Shown: positions 34,383 to 44,031 of the stretch, in pieces
Position numbering within the stretch: the stretch's first letter is position 1
How the letters are laid out: each line of letters opens with the position of its first letter
NCBI RefSeq assembly: GCF_001411555.2
Contig: NC_049912.1
Location: forward strand, 16,724,341 to 16,788,340
DNA: 64,000 nucleotides
Direction of reading: 5' to 3'
Source of the DNA: Juglans regia
Taxonomy: Eukaryota > Streptophyta > Magnoliopsida > Fagales > Juglandaceae
The notes under the pieces: generated by a model
Database searches by the model: none
Told to the model about the DNA's origin: nothing
What the model saw: only the letters and a program-made list of their open reading frames with translations
Translations under genes and position numbers: made by a program

Positions 34383-34440
34383 CTTTCCAGACCTTTTAGG
34401 CGAACTTTTATTCATGCTAGTTTCAAGAATGATCAAACTA

Positions 34441-35639
34441 GGGTTGGTTTGAGCGGTTATCTCATAATCTTGTGAATAATAGTGAAAACGTTATGAATAG
34501 TAATTAGGGGTGTAAAAAAAACCAGAAAACCTGTTGAACCGAGCCGGACCGAACCAGTGAGTTTAGTCCAGTTTGTAAGTGGTCCTAAACCGGTGTGGTA
34601 CCGGTTTTCATATTTTGAAAATCGGTTCAAACCGAACCGGACAAGTATATATATTTATAATTTTTTATATTATATTATCTTATATATATTTTATGTTAAA
34701 TTGTTAATTAATATAACATGAAATTATAATTTTATTATTAAATTAATATAACATGTGATAAAATATAAAATCACTTTTATAATTTTAATATAACATTTGA
34801 TATAACATATAAATTTTAATCTTGTAATATAAAATTAATATAATATAAAATTTTAATTTTAAACATAAACATTAATATTAAGTTATTAATATAAACTTAC
34901 TTTTGATATCTATATATATATATATATTACATTTTTGGCATAATAAATTATAATATCTACTTTTTGTAAATATATTTTTACACATTTGATCATATAAACT
35001 CATACAAAAAAATTTAAATTCAATACTATATTAGTATATGTTAATTATTATAAAATAATGTACTTATACTATAATAGTTTAGTATAAATAGAATAATAGT
35101 TTAGTATATGTAAACATCATATTATTAATAACATAGATAATTTGTAAAAGTGAACCAAACAGTAACTAGTTTTTTTCTATTTCGGTAGTGAATCGATCCG
35201 GTATCGGTTTTTAAATTTTCAAAACCGGTGTATACCGCTTCGATTCTAAAATAATGTATAAAATCGGATTGAACCGGACCGGTTATACCCCTAATAGTAA
35301 TGAAATGATTTGAATTATGTTGTTTTATTGGCTTTTGGAAAAGGTGAGAAAAAATTGAATAAAAATATTATAAAGTTAAAAATTATTTGAATATAATTTC
35401 TTAATATTGTTTTCTTTTAAAATTTGAAAAAGTTGAATTGTTTGTGTTTTGTTTGAAAGTTAGAAAAAATTGTATTGTGTTTTGTGTTTGGATAATAATT
35501 AGATAATGATTAGATGAAAATGTTGAAATTTTAAAATTGAAAAGTGTTTTGAGTTTGAGTGATGTTTGGAAAGAAAATTACGAAAAGTCTTTAGAATATT
35601 TGAGAATATATAAGAATATCTAAGTGTCCAAACAAGCCC
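34441..35639. mobile_element. Tourist-like MITE interrupted by a hAT-type MITE
   Basis: The outer ends are GGGTTGGTTTGAGCGG and GTCCAAACAAGCCC (inverted). The right half repeats the family body (AATATTATAAAGTTAAAAAT, AGTTGAATTGTTTGTGTTTT). The left half is cut after about 60 bp by the hAT element at 34505-35293. No clean TTA duplication was seen. Non-coding. Confidence 0.65.
34505..35293. mobile_element. hAT-type MITE (789 bp) nested in the Tourist-like MITE
   Basis: A perfect 8-bp duplication ATAGTAAT (34497-34504 and 35294-35301) flanks ends TAGGGGTGTA and TATACCCCTA (inverted). Sub-terminal stretches are rich in CCGGACCGAACC/GGTTCAAACCG words and the middle is nearly pure AT. It belongs to the same broad type as 9938-10655, with a shared TAGGGGTG end. 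Confidence 0.9.
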
Positions 35640-35643
35640 AAAG

Positions 35644-36005
35644 AGTTGTTTGGGAACTTAGATGAGATGATAAATTTTTCATCTCATCTTAGAACTTCTT
35701 ATAATTTCATTCTCTAATATCACTAAAATACAAAATATTTTTTAATTTCAAATTTTCAATTTTTTCATCTAATCATTACCTAATAATTATAATTTTTCTA
35801 AATTTCCAAACAAAACACAAAAAATAATATTACTTTTTCAAATTTCAAAATAAAAATAATATTGAAAAACAATATTCATGCAATTTTCTAACTTTATAAT
35901 ATTTTTATCCATTTTTTTTCTCAAAATTTAATAAAACATCTTAATTCAAACTATTTCACTACTATTCATAGAATTTTCATCTAATCTCATTACTCAAACA
36001 TGCCC
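35644..36005. mobile_element. Tourist-like MITE, solitary copy
   Basis: It starts GAGTTGTTTGGGAACTTAGA, continues TGAGATGATAAATTTTTC and ends CTCAAACATGCCC. The body is the reverse complement of that at 31560-31700, with the same AT-rich words. It lies directly against the right end of the previous MITE. The target site is not clear. Confidence 0.6.
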
Positions 36006-36375
36006 TTAACTCAGAAATGATGCCTCCCATTTGCTTCATTTATTTCTGTGAGCTAGTCCCCAACCCTGTCTACCTTAGTGTCTCCAACCCTCTCCCCCTT
36101 GTACTTTCCACTAAGGCTATCAATTTTTGGCATATCCCGCAAGTCCAATATCGAATAATAAGGTTGAGGTTGACATGCTAGAGGATAGAACTTGTTAGGC
36201 AAAGAAAACAACAAATCTTACCATTAGTGATTGCATAGTATAATCAAATTATACTCTCATTTAATGTTATCGTTTGAAATATAACCACCGAACAACTTAA
36301 GAAATCATAGCATGTGTTTTATTAGTTACTAGCAGCAAATATAAACAACTTAAAGAAACACAACAATAAAAATAT

Positions 36376-36549
36376 GAGAAATGATAATTGTAGTCGTGAG
36401 TATACAAGCATTGTGCAATCACTTTGAAAAAAAAATAATAAATAGGGAACCCACATGAAAAAATAATAAGTTTTTCATAGTGAACTCCACTCTTTTTCAA
36501 AGTGACTGCACGGCGCTTGCGCACTCTACGACTGTATATAACATTACTC
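36376..36549. mobile_element. Mutator-like MITE (174 bp) with 9-bp target duplication
   Basis: TAAAAATAT flanks the unit perfectly (36367-36375 and 36550-36558). The ends GAGAAATGATAATTGTAGTC and, inverted, GAGTAATGTTATATACAGTC form TIRs of about 55 bp that also share CAATCACTTTGAAA. A second copy is at 57534-57701. A 9-bp duplication supports Mutator-type mobility. No ORF. Confidence 0.85.
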
Positions 36550-36663
36550 TAAAAATATATCATTAACATGATATTAGTTACCACATCCACAAGTGTTGGT
36601 TGCTTGTTAAGATGAAACACTAGAACCAACATAAAACACTACCAGCATGCAGGCAGCATGCTA

Positions 36664-36785
36664 TTAGTTTTTTTAGGAGATAAAATATAAAATTCTCATC
36701 TTATCTCATCATTACATTTTTTTTAAATCTCCATATAAAATATAATAAACAATTTAATTTTTTCAAATCTCAAACCTGCCCTTAT
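36664..36785. repeat. Fragment of the Tourist-like MITE
   Basis: It has CTCATCTTATCTCATCATTAC and AATAAACAATTTAATTTTTT words of the family body, without a recognisable left end. The right edge is near CAAACCTGCCC. The remainder of 36559-37308 is AT-rich intergenic sequence in which I see no gene. Confidence 0.45.
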
Positions 36786-37308
36786 GATATAAGATAACAA
36801 AAGAGAAAAGAAACACTACCAGCATGCCATTTCAAGGTTCTTTGGGCTCAACTAGCTAGTCATGCCAGGGGCTAAGCAAATGAGTTGTTTCTCATTATCA
36901 TGTCCCTAGAAGTCTTTTAACTTACCTTAATTTTACTGCTAGAGAACACAGTTCACCCTAGATTCATCTGTCTCAAATAATTTGTTAGTGTTTACAAGAT
37001 GTCAATGCTTTTCCTCTTTGATTTCTATTAATCTGATTACTATATCATCTATGTTAAATAAGCCAAGACTAGCCTAGTCTCTAGAAACAACCTCATCGTA
37101 TATAACACTACCAAAGAATCAAACCAGAAAAATAAACTTTGAAAAAAAAATCACATAAAAAATAACCCAAAGAGAAAACTAGAGCTTGAATTTACCCTTG
37201 ATTCGAAATTAACACGAGGTGAGATAGTGAGGGACGAAGGATGTGTAGGGGGCTCACAGTGATGAAGGTGGTGCATCGTCCATGGAGGATTGACTAACTC
37301 AAGGGTGC

Positions 37309-37573
37309 TGTTGCCATATGCTTAATTGGGTGGAAGCCTAAGATGTAATTTGTGGGCTTAGCCCATATTGGTTGAACGCCCATTAGTTCAATCATTTGTT
37401 TCTTTACCGGTGTTGATCGTAGGCTTTGTAGAAAATCATCCTTAAGCTTAATACAATAGATTTTTCAGTTTCTCTCTTCTCTTGGAGGCATGGCCAACCT
37501 CGAATTTGACCAATTTTATTGCAATTTCTCATATTTTCTATCCATCCAAACATCTTCCATCGAGTGCGTTATA
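37309..37573 (+). repeat. 5' LTR of the gene-capturing element
   Basis: It begins TGTTGCCATATGC and ends AGTGCGTTATA. It aligns end to end with 40475-40740, sharing ATTGGGTGGAAGCCTAAG, AGTTCAATCATTTGTT, AAGCTTAATACAATAGATTT and CTCTTGGAGGCA. The AAGCTTAATACAATAGA stretch may hold the R-region polyadenylation signal. Confidence 0.85.
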
Positions 37574-37575
37574 AA

Positions 37576-37588
37576 TTGGTATCAAAGA
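37576..37588 (+). other. Primer-binding site (initiator tRNA-Met type)
   Basis: TTGGTATCAAAG lies two to three bases inside the 5' LTR. It is close to the TGGTATCAGAGC complement of initiator tRNA-Met used by many plant LTR elements, with the last few bases diverged. It fixes the direction of reverse transcription as plus. Confidence 0.75.
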
Positions 37589-37761
37589 AGTTGATCCCAA
37601 AATGGCAGATCTATGTGATACTGAATTGCATCTCTATTTTGAAAATTATCATGCTGCCCTTAAGAATGAATTTCTTAGGGTTCCAGGAGAAAAAGTACTC
37701 ACTCGTGAAGTTCTTGCTGGAAAATAAAGAGTTACAGATCTTGATTCAGCCCTCTTACACA

Positions 37762-37900
37762 ATCTTTGACGTGAAGCTAAGTATTGAATATGCTTACGGG
37801 GGAGAGATATATCCATTGGAGCAGTAATAATTGATATACAATGGTATTTGCTTGAAAGATGAGCAAACCGTGACTGAGACCAAGGTGTATAGAAAGTGGT
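37762..37900 (+). pseudogene. RAD23-like ubiquitin-like domain fragment
   Basis: The frame reads IFDVKLSIEYAYGGEIYPLE, two stops, then LIYNGICLKDEQTVTETKV. This follows the RAD23 UBL pattern (DVK--IE---G--YP--QQMLI--G--LKD--T--E-KV), with the two stops falling where glutamine and methionine are expected. RAD23 shuttles ubiquitylated proteins to the proteasome. Only the middle of the UBL is present. Another UBL protein cannot be ruled out. Confidence 0.55.
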
Positions 37901-38081
37901 TTTATCTTCTTTATTGGTTTGGGCTTAATGGAAATAGAAGAAGAAAAGGTAGTAGTTGCCGAAGCAAACACAACAATCATGAAAGATATTGAAAGACAAA
38001 AAAATCTGCAGAAGAAAAAGAAGACGAATCATCTACATTGCTGTTGAAGACTAACTTACTAGTAAGGACTCCAAGAAGAAA

Positions 38082-38215
38082 GGAACAGAACCATGGAAGC
38101 TTTTTGGTCTGTAATATTCCACTGGATTGTAGACCAGAACTTCACATTCCATTTGAGAGATTCAGATTTGTTAGGGATGGGTGTATTCCCAAGGACTACT
38201 ACTCAGGGCAACCTC
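38082..38215 (+). pseudogene. SC35-like (SCL30-type) splicing-factor RRM fragment
   Basis: The frame contains SFLVCNIPLDCRPELHIPFE and RFRFVRDGCIPKDYYSGQPR, then GLAISFE. It matches the first half of the RRM of plant SCL splicing factors (RNP2 LLVRNIPLDCRPE; PKDYY-G-PRGFAF for RNP1). It is preceded by an arginine-rich stretch (TPRRKEQNHG), as in those proteins. It then loses the frame. Confidence 0.75.
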
Positions 38216-38399
38216 GAGGATTGGCAATTTCATTTGAACATCGAAAATGCTGGCGATTGTGGCATAGTTGCTGTATACCCGAACAAGTTATGGAGGTTTT
38301 GTGGTCACCTCTTGTGGTTTCACAGGAGGAGTACAAGAACAGATTGTGTATGGGAGGATGAAATAGGACCATTTCATTACCAAGGTCAGCTTGAAAGGG

Positions 38400-38833
38400 T
38401 GCCCATTATTTCTGATACAAAGTTGAATCTCCTTAAGGCGTATGATCAGCCTATTCCTACTGTCTATAACAATGTGCTTCAGGAACTTACTGTCTAGGAA
38501 CATTTGATGAGGTACAAGAGAATATACCAATATGACCCTGTGTTCGCCCTTGGTTTTGTTACCGTGTTTGATCAACTCATCGAGGGATATCCTAGTGATG
38601 AGGACCGAGATGCCATCTTCCAAGCATACATAAGGACATTGAAGGAGGACCCAGATCAATATAGAATTGATGCACAAAATTTGGAAGATTGGGCTTGGGC
38701 TCAGATTGGGGGTATTGAAGGAGAAGTTGAGGGGATATTGAAGGACATCGCAGAAAGAGCTAGGGGTAAGAAGAGTTTCAGCTACAACCGTTTCTTTGCT
38801 GGGGATATTGAAGGTCAGCTTGAAGGTGCATAA
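38400..38833 (+). pseudogene. THF1: THF1 (thylakoid formation 1 / Psb29) fragment
   Basis: About 140 codons match the N-terminal half of mature THF1: SDTKLNLLKAYDQPIPTVYN, NVLQEL, HLMRYKRIYQYDPVFALGFV, EGYPSDEDRDAIFQAYI, EDPDQYRIDAQ and EGEVEGILKDIAERARG. One in-frame TAG (38495-38497) replaces an expected glutamine. The fragment ends in a frame-changed FFAGDIEGQLEGA. THF1 acts in thylakoid biogenesis and photosystem II. This copy lacks the transit peptide and the C-terminal coiled coil, so it is a captured, intronless fragment and not the gene. Confidence 0.85.
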
Positions 38834-38934
38834 CTTGTTCCTTACTACCTAGTATTAATGTTGGGAATGATTAATTTTGTCACAATCTTGATTCTGGAAC
38901 TTTTAATTTTTGATTTGGATGAGCTAAGTGATCT

Positions 38935-39040
38935 ATATGCTCATAGTGAGCTGGGATTGTATGGTAAGAATGGGTGTCTGGATTTTGTGCCTAACTTGTT
39001 CGATAAAATGCATAAGCGAGATTTTATTTCTTGGATTTGG
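38935..39040 (+). pseudogene. PPR-like scrap
   Basis: SELGLYGKNGCLDFVPNLFD followed by KMHKRDFISW fits the junction of plant PLS-type pentatricopeptide repeats (YGKCGCLD-A-NLFDKM--RD-ISW). Only about 35 residues remain, so the parent cannot be named. It lies between the THF1 and TMEM120-like fragments in the same LTR element. Confidence 0.5.
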
Positions 39041-39042
39041 AA

Positions 39043-39387
39043 TAGGTGCTTGCAGCATTTCCTCTTAAGCTATACCAGGCTTCGCTTTTGTTCCTCTACA
39101 CTCGTTTGGCATTGCGAGAAAATATTTTGAGAGTGAATGGAAGTGATATTCATCCATGCTGGATATACCATCCCTACTGTGCTATGCTTATGGCCCTCAT
39201 TAGTCTCAAATGGGGGACTAGAGGACAACCAAATTGTGCACAAAGGCAGAGAGGGGTTCAACGTTTCCTACAATGGGCTGTGATGCAAGGAGTTGCGATG
39301 CTTTTGCAAAATAGATGTCAACGCCAAAGACTTTACACTTGTATTGCATTGAATGTGGTTGTTTCTGAATGGCAGGATCCTTGGTTC
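39043..39387 (+). pseudogene. TMEM120-like (TMPIT) membrane protein fragment
   Basis: The 114-residue frame has LALRENILRVNGSDIHPCWI, YH-YCAMLMALISL, QPNCAQRQRGVQ and AMLLQNRCQRQRLYTCIAL. These are the core blocks of plant TMEM120 homologues, nuclear-envelope/ER multispan proteins. After CIALN it jumps to VVVSEWQ, a block that normally lies about 50 residues further on. A piece was therefore lost by internal deletion. The N-terminal coiled coil is absent. Confidence 0.8.
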
Positions 39388-39435
39388 TAACCAGCGTTGT
39401 CTAGCACGAATAAATAAATAAGGTGCAGTACTAGT

Positions 39436-40215
39436 TGTAATCGTGACAGTGCTGGAATCCACTGCACATATGAGAGATGGTATGCAGAGATGAGCTCTAG
39501 CAGTGGCATGCTTGGTGAGGAAATAATTTCCTCCGGCAATGAAAGCGTGCTTGTGCCCCAACTTACTGTTTTTGGCTGTGAAAACATGAAAACTGGAGAT
39601 CTTTCCATTCCATGTGTCAACGGTATAATGAGGCTTAGTGTGATAGATCAACTTGTCGACAAGGGTGCCATTAGTGATCTATTTTCATTATGTTATGGTG
39701 GGATGGATGTAGGCGGGGGGGCCATGATACTTGGTGGTATTTCTTCTCCCCATGATCTGGTATTTACCCATTCAGACCCTTTTTGCAGTACATATTTTAA
39801 TATCGAGATGAAAGAAATACATGTTGATGGAAAGCCATTGAAGTTAAAGCCAAGGGTCTTTGATGGAAAGCATGGAACTATCTTGGATAGTGAACTATCT
39901 TGGATAGTGGCACTACATATGCTTACCTTCCAAAAGAAACTTTTCATGCATTTAAAAATGTTGTGATGAATAAACATCATCTCCTCAAACAAATCCATGG
40001 TCCATACCCAAATTTAATGATTTTTTTTTTTTTTTTTTTTTTTTTCTGGTGCTGGAAGGGATGGTTCCAAACTAATAGCAGTTTTTCCTTTGCCTTCACA
40101 CATGGTAGTTAGTAATAGAAAAACGTTGTTGCCTTCAAAGAACTACTTGTTCCGGCATACAAAAGTTAATGGGGATCCTTTGCCTTACATCGATTATTAT
40201 CATTTTTTGCAAATA
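39436..40215 (+). pseudogene. Pepsin-type aspartic protease fragment
   Basis: The frame reads CNRDSAGIHCTYERWYAEMS, GMLGEEIIS, VFGCENMKTGDL, LCYGGMDVGGGAMILGGISS and FDGKHGTILDS. This follows plant aspartyl protease family proteins across the region between the two catalytic sites. A 17-bp tandem duplication (GAACTATCTTGGATAGT twice, about 39878-39911) shifts the frame just before the second catalytic site DSGTTYAYLP. A 25-base T run (40021-40045) has replaced part of the next block. The FRHTKV block is still visible near 40160. The first catalytic site and the C-terminus are missing. Confidence 0.85.
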
Positions 40216-40223
40216 CATTACAG

Positions 40224-40440
40224 GCCCTTGGAATTCCTCATCTGCCACTTCAACCACCATTGCCAATGCAATTCATACCTTTAGTTCCAGCTGACCGTCA
40301 ATAGCATGCTACACAAATGTGTCCTAGTGGGGATTTCAAACATCTTAGTGCTTCTCAAAGTCTGTCGTAGGCTTTTTTTAATCCGGGAGGCAAACCACCT
40401 GCTAACATTGGTCTTTCATTATCCCAGGGGCAAGTTGTAT
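40224..40440 (+). pseudogene. Unassigned coding-like fragment
   Basis: After CATTACAG the frame reads ALGIPHLPLQPPLPMQFIPL and VPADRQ, a stop, then a proline- and serine-rich stretch ending NPGGKPPANIGLSLSQGQ. The composition and the low stop count suggest a further captured exon. I do not recognise the protein. Confidence 0.35.
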
Positions 40441-40474
40441 TGACCTTGTAGGCAAGGCCTTCTAAAGTGGACGA

Positions 40475-40740
40475 TATTATCATACGCCTAATTGGGTGGA
40501 AGCCTAAGGTCTAATTTGTGGACTTGACCTATATTTGGTTGAAGGCCCATAGTTCAATCATTTGTTCCTTTATAAGTGTTGATTGTAGGCCTTGTATAAA
40601 ATCATCCAGAAGCTTAATACAATAGATTTTTCATTCTATTTTCTTCTCTTGGAGGCAATGTCAACCTTGAATTTGACCAATTTTCTTGCACTTTCCCACA
40701 TTATCTATTCATCCAAACACCTTTCATCTGGTAAGTTACA
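40475..40740 (+). repeat. 3' LTR of the gene-capturing element
   Basis: It begins TATTATCATACGCC and ends GTAAGTTACA. It aligns along its whole length with 37309-37573. It is preceded at about 40464-40474 by AAAGTGGACGA, a plausible polypurine tract. The initial TG has become TA. The bases after it (GTTGT) only partly match the five before the 5' LTR (GGTGC). Confidence 0.82.
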
Positions 40741-41535
40741 GTTGTTTTGTGTGTAGGATGTGCATCTCGAATGGATGTGTTTAAATGGAGGATGTACCTC
40801 GATGAGAGAACTAATCGATGGCTTCACTCCATGGGTGAATGGAGGAATCAGAAAAACTTAGGAGGACGAAGATGAGTATCGAGTCATTGAGAAAATCTGA
40901 GAAGAAAAGGTTGATGTCGATTGGACGAAAAATATGATGATTCCACTGATTTTTCTTTTGTTAAATCGATGGAAAGTAAAAAAAGCATGGGAAGACTTAC
41001 TTGCATGAGGAAAAGGAAAGGAGAAAGTGTAGTTCAGTTGAGATGAAATAGTCATAAAAATCTAGGATGACTTACAGTACATGTCAAAGATGTTGAACCA
41101 CGATGCCTAATCCATTGCAGGCCGGTTTTAGGTGATATTAGTCATTTAAAGGATTCTAGTGGCATTTGACTAAAGTACTGCTTAAACAAAATCATTTCCA
41201 TCTATTTAGGTTATCATATTTATTTTAGAGCATTAGCATCAGCTTGCCCATCCCATTAGCCAAAGTTTGCCTAATATCACACATTTTACCTTTTTCCTAT
41301 CCCACTCAAAGCATATCATCCACATACACTAATAGAATAATATAGTTGTCAAATGCTGAACATAACAATAGTGGTTTGCCTGAATTCTGGTGTAATATGA
41401 ACTGTACACGAAGTTGTCAAACTTTATGTACCACTGTCTGGGAGTTTGTTCAGGTCAGTTGCACACAACATTATCAAGGAAAATATCCCTGCGGATCTTA
41501 TGGTGGCCTTGTCTGGTATGTAAGATAAGCATTTA
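40741..41535. other. Intergenic stretch without a recognised gene
   Basis: Short random frames only. A GAGCATTAGCATCAGC word near 41228 resembles the terminus of the TTA-site MITE family seen at 48176, but no partner end was found. Confidence 0.4.
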
Positions 41536-41853
41536 GCTAATAACTAGGTGCATTTGATGAAAAAAATGTTCAATCTGAAAATAGTAGAAAGTACGTATGT
41601 TGCACATCATCTGAATAAGTTTAACACTACTACAAATGAATTGTCATCTATTGAGATCGAGTTTGATGATGAAATCCAAGCATTGATTCTGTTTGCCTCA
41701 TTGTTGAATAGTTGGGAGGTAATGAGAATAATTGTGATCAATTCTACTAGAAAAACGAAGTTGAAATATAATGATATCCAAGATTTGATTTTTGTTGAAG
41801 AGGAGCATCGGAGATATTATGGTGAGACTTTGGGTTTGGGGTTCTACCCTTAA
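41536..41853 (+). pseudogene. Copia-type gag fragment
   Basis: The frame MHLMKKMFNLKIVESTYVAH, HLNKFNTTTNELSSIEIEFD, DEIQALILFASLLNSWE and DLIFVEEEHRR matches the gag-polypeptide (UBN2-like) domain of plant Copia elements. It ends after about 100 residues. No pol or LTR belonging to it can be assigned on this strand. Confidence 0.75.
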
Positions 41854-41950
41854 CATTGACACTTGGGGGTAGAGGACATGACATGAACTCAAATAGACAA
41901 ATTCACTTCTTCTCCGGCCATCATTCTCACTCAAACCCAAACTTCACTTT

Positions 41951-42175
41951 TGATACCAGGTGTTAGGAATGATAAGAGAAAAAGTAATAAAAAATTAGAA
42001 TCAATTATACACGATCAAGATTTACGTGGTTCGACAATGTGTCTACTACATTCATGGAGCGTAGAGGACTTTATTCAAATGATATTCAAAGATACAATGT
42101 GCGGTTGTACAATGGTTTAATATAATATATAGTAAACCTTAATTAATGGGTTGGATTAAGAGCCAAAAACATGTC
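41951..42175 (-). mobile_element. LTR remnant with adjacent primer-binding site
   Basis: The plus strand shows TGATACCA (41951-41958), the complement of a tRNA-Met PBS, and then TGTTAGGAATGAT at 41961. On the minus strand this is an LTR ending CCTAACA followed by TGGTATCA. The body contains ATTTACGTGGTTCG, a word I associate with Copia LTRs. The far end is uncertain. Confidence 0.5.
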
Positions 42176-42479
42176 AAAATTTTTGACGGGGTGAAGCCCC
42201 TAGATCCCCATGAAGCTTCTTCATGATCGCCCCGGCTTGGGCTGATCCTTCACTCCATGGCTTAAGCCTAATTGAAAATCCACCAAAAAACCACAACGAA
42301 ATCTTGTCTAGTTGAGTTATCAAACTGGGCTGCAAAGAAACAGAATCAAGCTCCACATAAACAAGCCCAACAATCGTTGGGCACGCAGGAGACAAAAGTG
42401 ATAGAAAAGAAGAGTTGGTTTAGGATTATTGAGGAAGAGATACATATCTGCTGGCTCCTTGTTTAGCCTCAAACTCTTA

Positions 42480-42818
42480 GGAATGCTTGGGAAATAAAAT
42501 GAGATGAGAATTTTGTAAATAGTAGTAAGATGCTTTGTGAATAGTGGTGAGATAGTTTGAATTAAGTATTTGTTGGGTTGAGAAATGAGAGATAAAAAGT
42601 TAAGTAAAAAAGATTATAAAATTAAAATATCATTAGAATATAATTTTTTTAATATAATTTTTGTTTTAAGATTTGAAAAAGTTCAATTGTTTTTTGTTTT
42701 TTATTTGAAAGTTTGAAAAAGTTGTAATGATTAATTTGATAGTGTTCGTATTTGAATAATGTTTGGGAAGGAAATGAGATGAGATGAGATGAGATGAAAA
42801 TTATTTCCAAACATCCTC
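42480..42818. mobile_element. Tourist-like MITE
   Basis: It starts GGAATGCTTGGGAAATAAAA and ends TTTCCAAACATCCTC (inverted), with GAGATGAGATGAGATGAG near the right end. The body shares AGATTTGAAAAAGTT and GAATATAATTTTT with the other copies. It is flanked by TTA on the left and TAA on the right, so the target duplication is imperfect. Confidence 0.65.
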
Positions 42819-42910
42819 TAACATTACAAGCCTACAATTCATGTAGTTGTTCTATTCCCAAACTCCAAAAGATTCCGAAGTGGATGAGATCTATGATCAA
42901 TAATACATGA

Positions 42911-44031
42911 AGGGTTGGCTGTTCCATAAGGCGAATTAGGCAGTTGCCTAAGGACCTGCAATGAAAGAACGCCCAAAAATACTAAAAGTTAATTAATAAT
43001 TTTTTTTTTCTAAAAAATTATCTAAACTAAACGATATTAATCTTGAAAATTGAAAAAAAAAACCAATTCTTAACTGCATGGTAAAAAAAAAAAAAAAAGA
43101 CGTTAACAGACTTTATATAGACTCTACAACTTCACTTAAAAAAACCAAAAGTCACAATAAAATTTCAAAAAAGATGTTTCAATCTATTTGTCAAAAAAAT
43201 TTTAGAACATTTCAAAAACTCTCCTTTTATACTTAAAATTTACAAATTTTATTTCATCCCTCTTATACTCTAGACGCTAGACTATAGTCTACAACCTGTA
43301 ATCTCTAACTCTCTTGCATCCATCTTGCTCATATTTGGTACTGGCAGCCTCTCTCATTGCTGCATCGCAATTGCAAACGTTGAGCGACATTTCTGTTGTG
43401 CTATGGTCGATGAAGGTAAATGTAAAATTGAAAAATTTGTGTTATATATACAGTAAAATTTTGTGGCAATAAAACAGACACGTGACTTGTCTTCTAGTCT
43501 CTAGAACATCTTTTGTTTTCTATTTTTATTGTCTTCTTCTTCAAGACTTCAACCGACCACGACGACCAGAGGTTTCACAATTGATTCACATGGCCCATAG
43601 GCCACGTATTCCTTGACTCTTTTTTTTTTTCAAATTTTGTTTTTTTTTTTAACTTCTATAATGTATACTTTATTTCTTGATTTTGAATATTAATATTAAT
43701 ATATTTTATTTTATTATGCAAATTAACAATTTTATATAAAAAGTGGTGCTCATTATATAAAAGTGAATCCCGTTTGTTAAACCATGTTATATTATTTTAT
43801 GTTAATATTTATTTTATTCTAGAATATTCATAAGCATAGTAAGAATATTCTAACCATATTATCAATTGAGAATGAAATATTAGAAAAACTTGAATATAAA
43901 AATTTAATTACCAATTTTGCATCTCAATAAACAAGAAGAATAATTTTTAAATAAAAATATACTTTGATTCAAGAAATATGTCACATTTTAGCTTCTCTCG
44001 CCTTTGGCCTCAAAATCTATTGAGCCGGCGC
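42911..44031. mobile_element. hAT-type transposon relic (1.1 kb)
   Basis: The left end AGGGTTGGCTGTTCCATAAG and the inverted right end CAGCGCCGGCTCAATAGA resemble each other. Both are followed by AAGGC-rich words (GCCTAAGG/GGCCAAAGGC). The flanks ATACATGA and ATTCATGC agree at six of eight positions, a possible old 8-bp target site. The interior is AT-rich with poly(A) and poly(T) runs and no transposase frame. Confidence 0.5.

Larger units (their letters stand above)
37309..40740 (+). mobile_element. Non-autonomous LTR retroelement carrying multiple host-gene fragments
   Basis: Two direct repeats of about 265 bp (37309-37573 and 40475-40740) bound a 2.9-kb interior. A primer-binding site TTGGTATCA starts three bases after the left LTR. 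A purine-rich AAAGTGGACGA precedes the right LTR. The orientation is therefore plus, and every coding fragment inside is also on the plus strand. No gag, protease, RT or integrase was recognised. In order the interior holds a RAD23-like UBL, an SC35-like RRM, THF1, a PPR-like scrap, a TMEM120-like segment, an aspartic-protease segment and an unassigned coding-like tail. All are broken. The LTRs differ at roughly one position in six by eye, so the insertion is old. The terminal dinucleotides have drifted (TG to TA on the right LTR) and no exact target duplication remains. Confidence 0.82.

Noticed and set aside
38400..38833. A working THF1 gene
   Set aside because: It has an in-frame stop, no transit peptide and no C-terminal half, and it lies between two LTRs with other gene scraps. 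It is a captured fragment.
41536..42175. A single Copia element made of the gag fragment and the LTR next to it
   Set aside because: The gag reads on the plus strand, while the PBS next to the LTR points to the minus strand, so they belong to different insertions.
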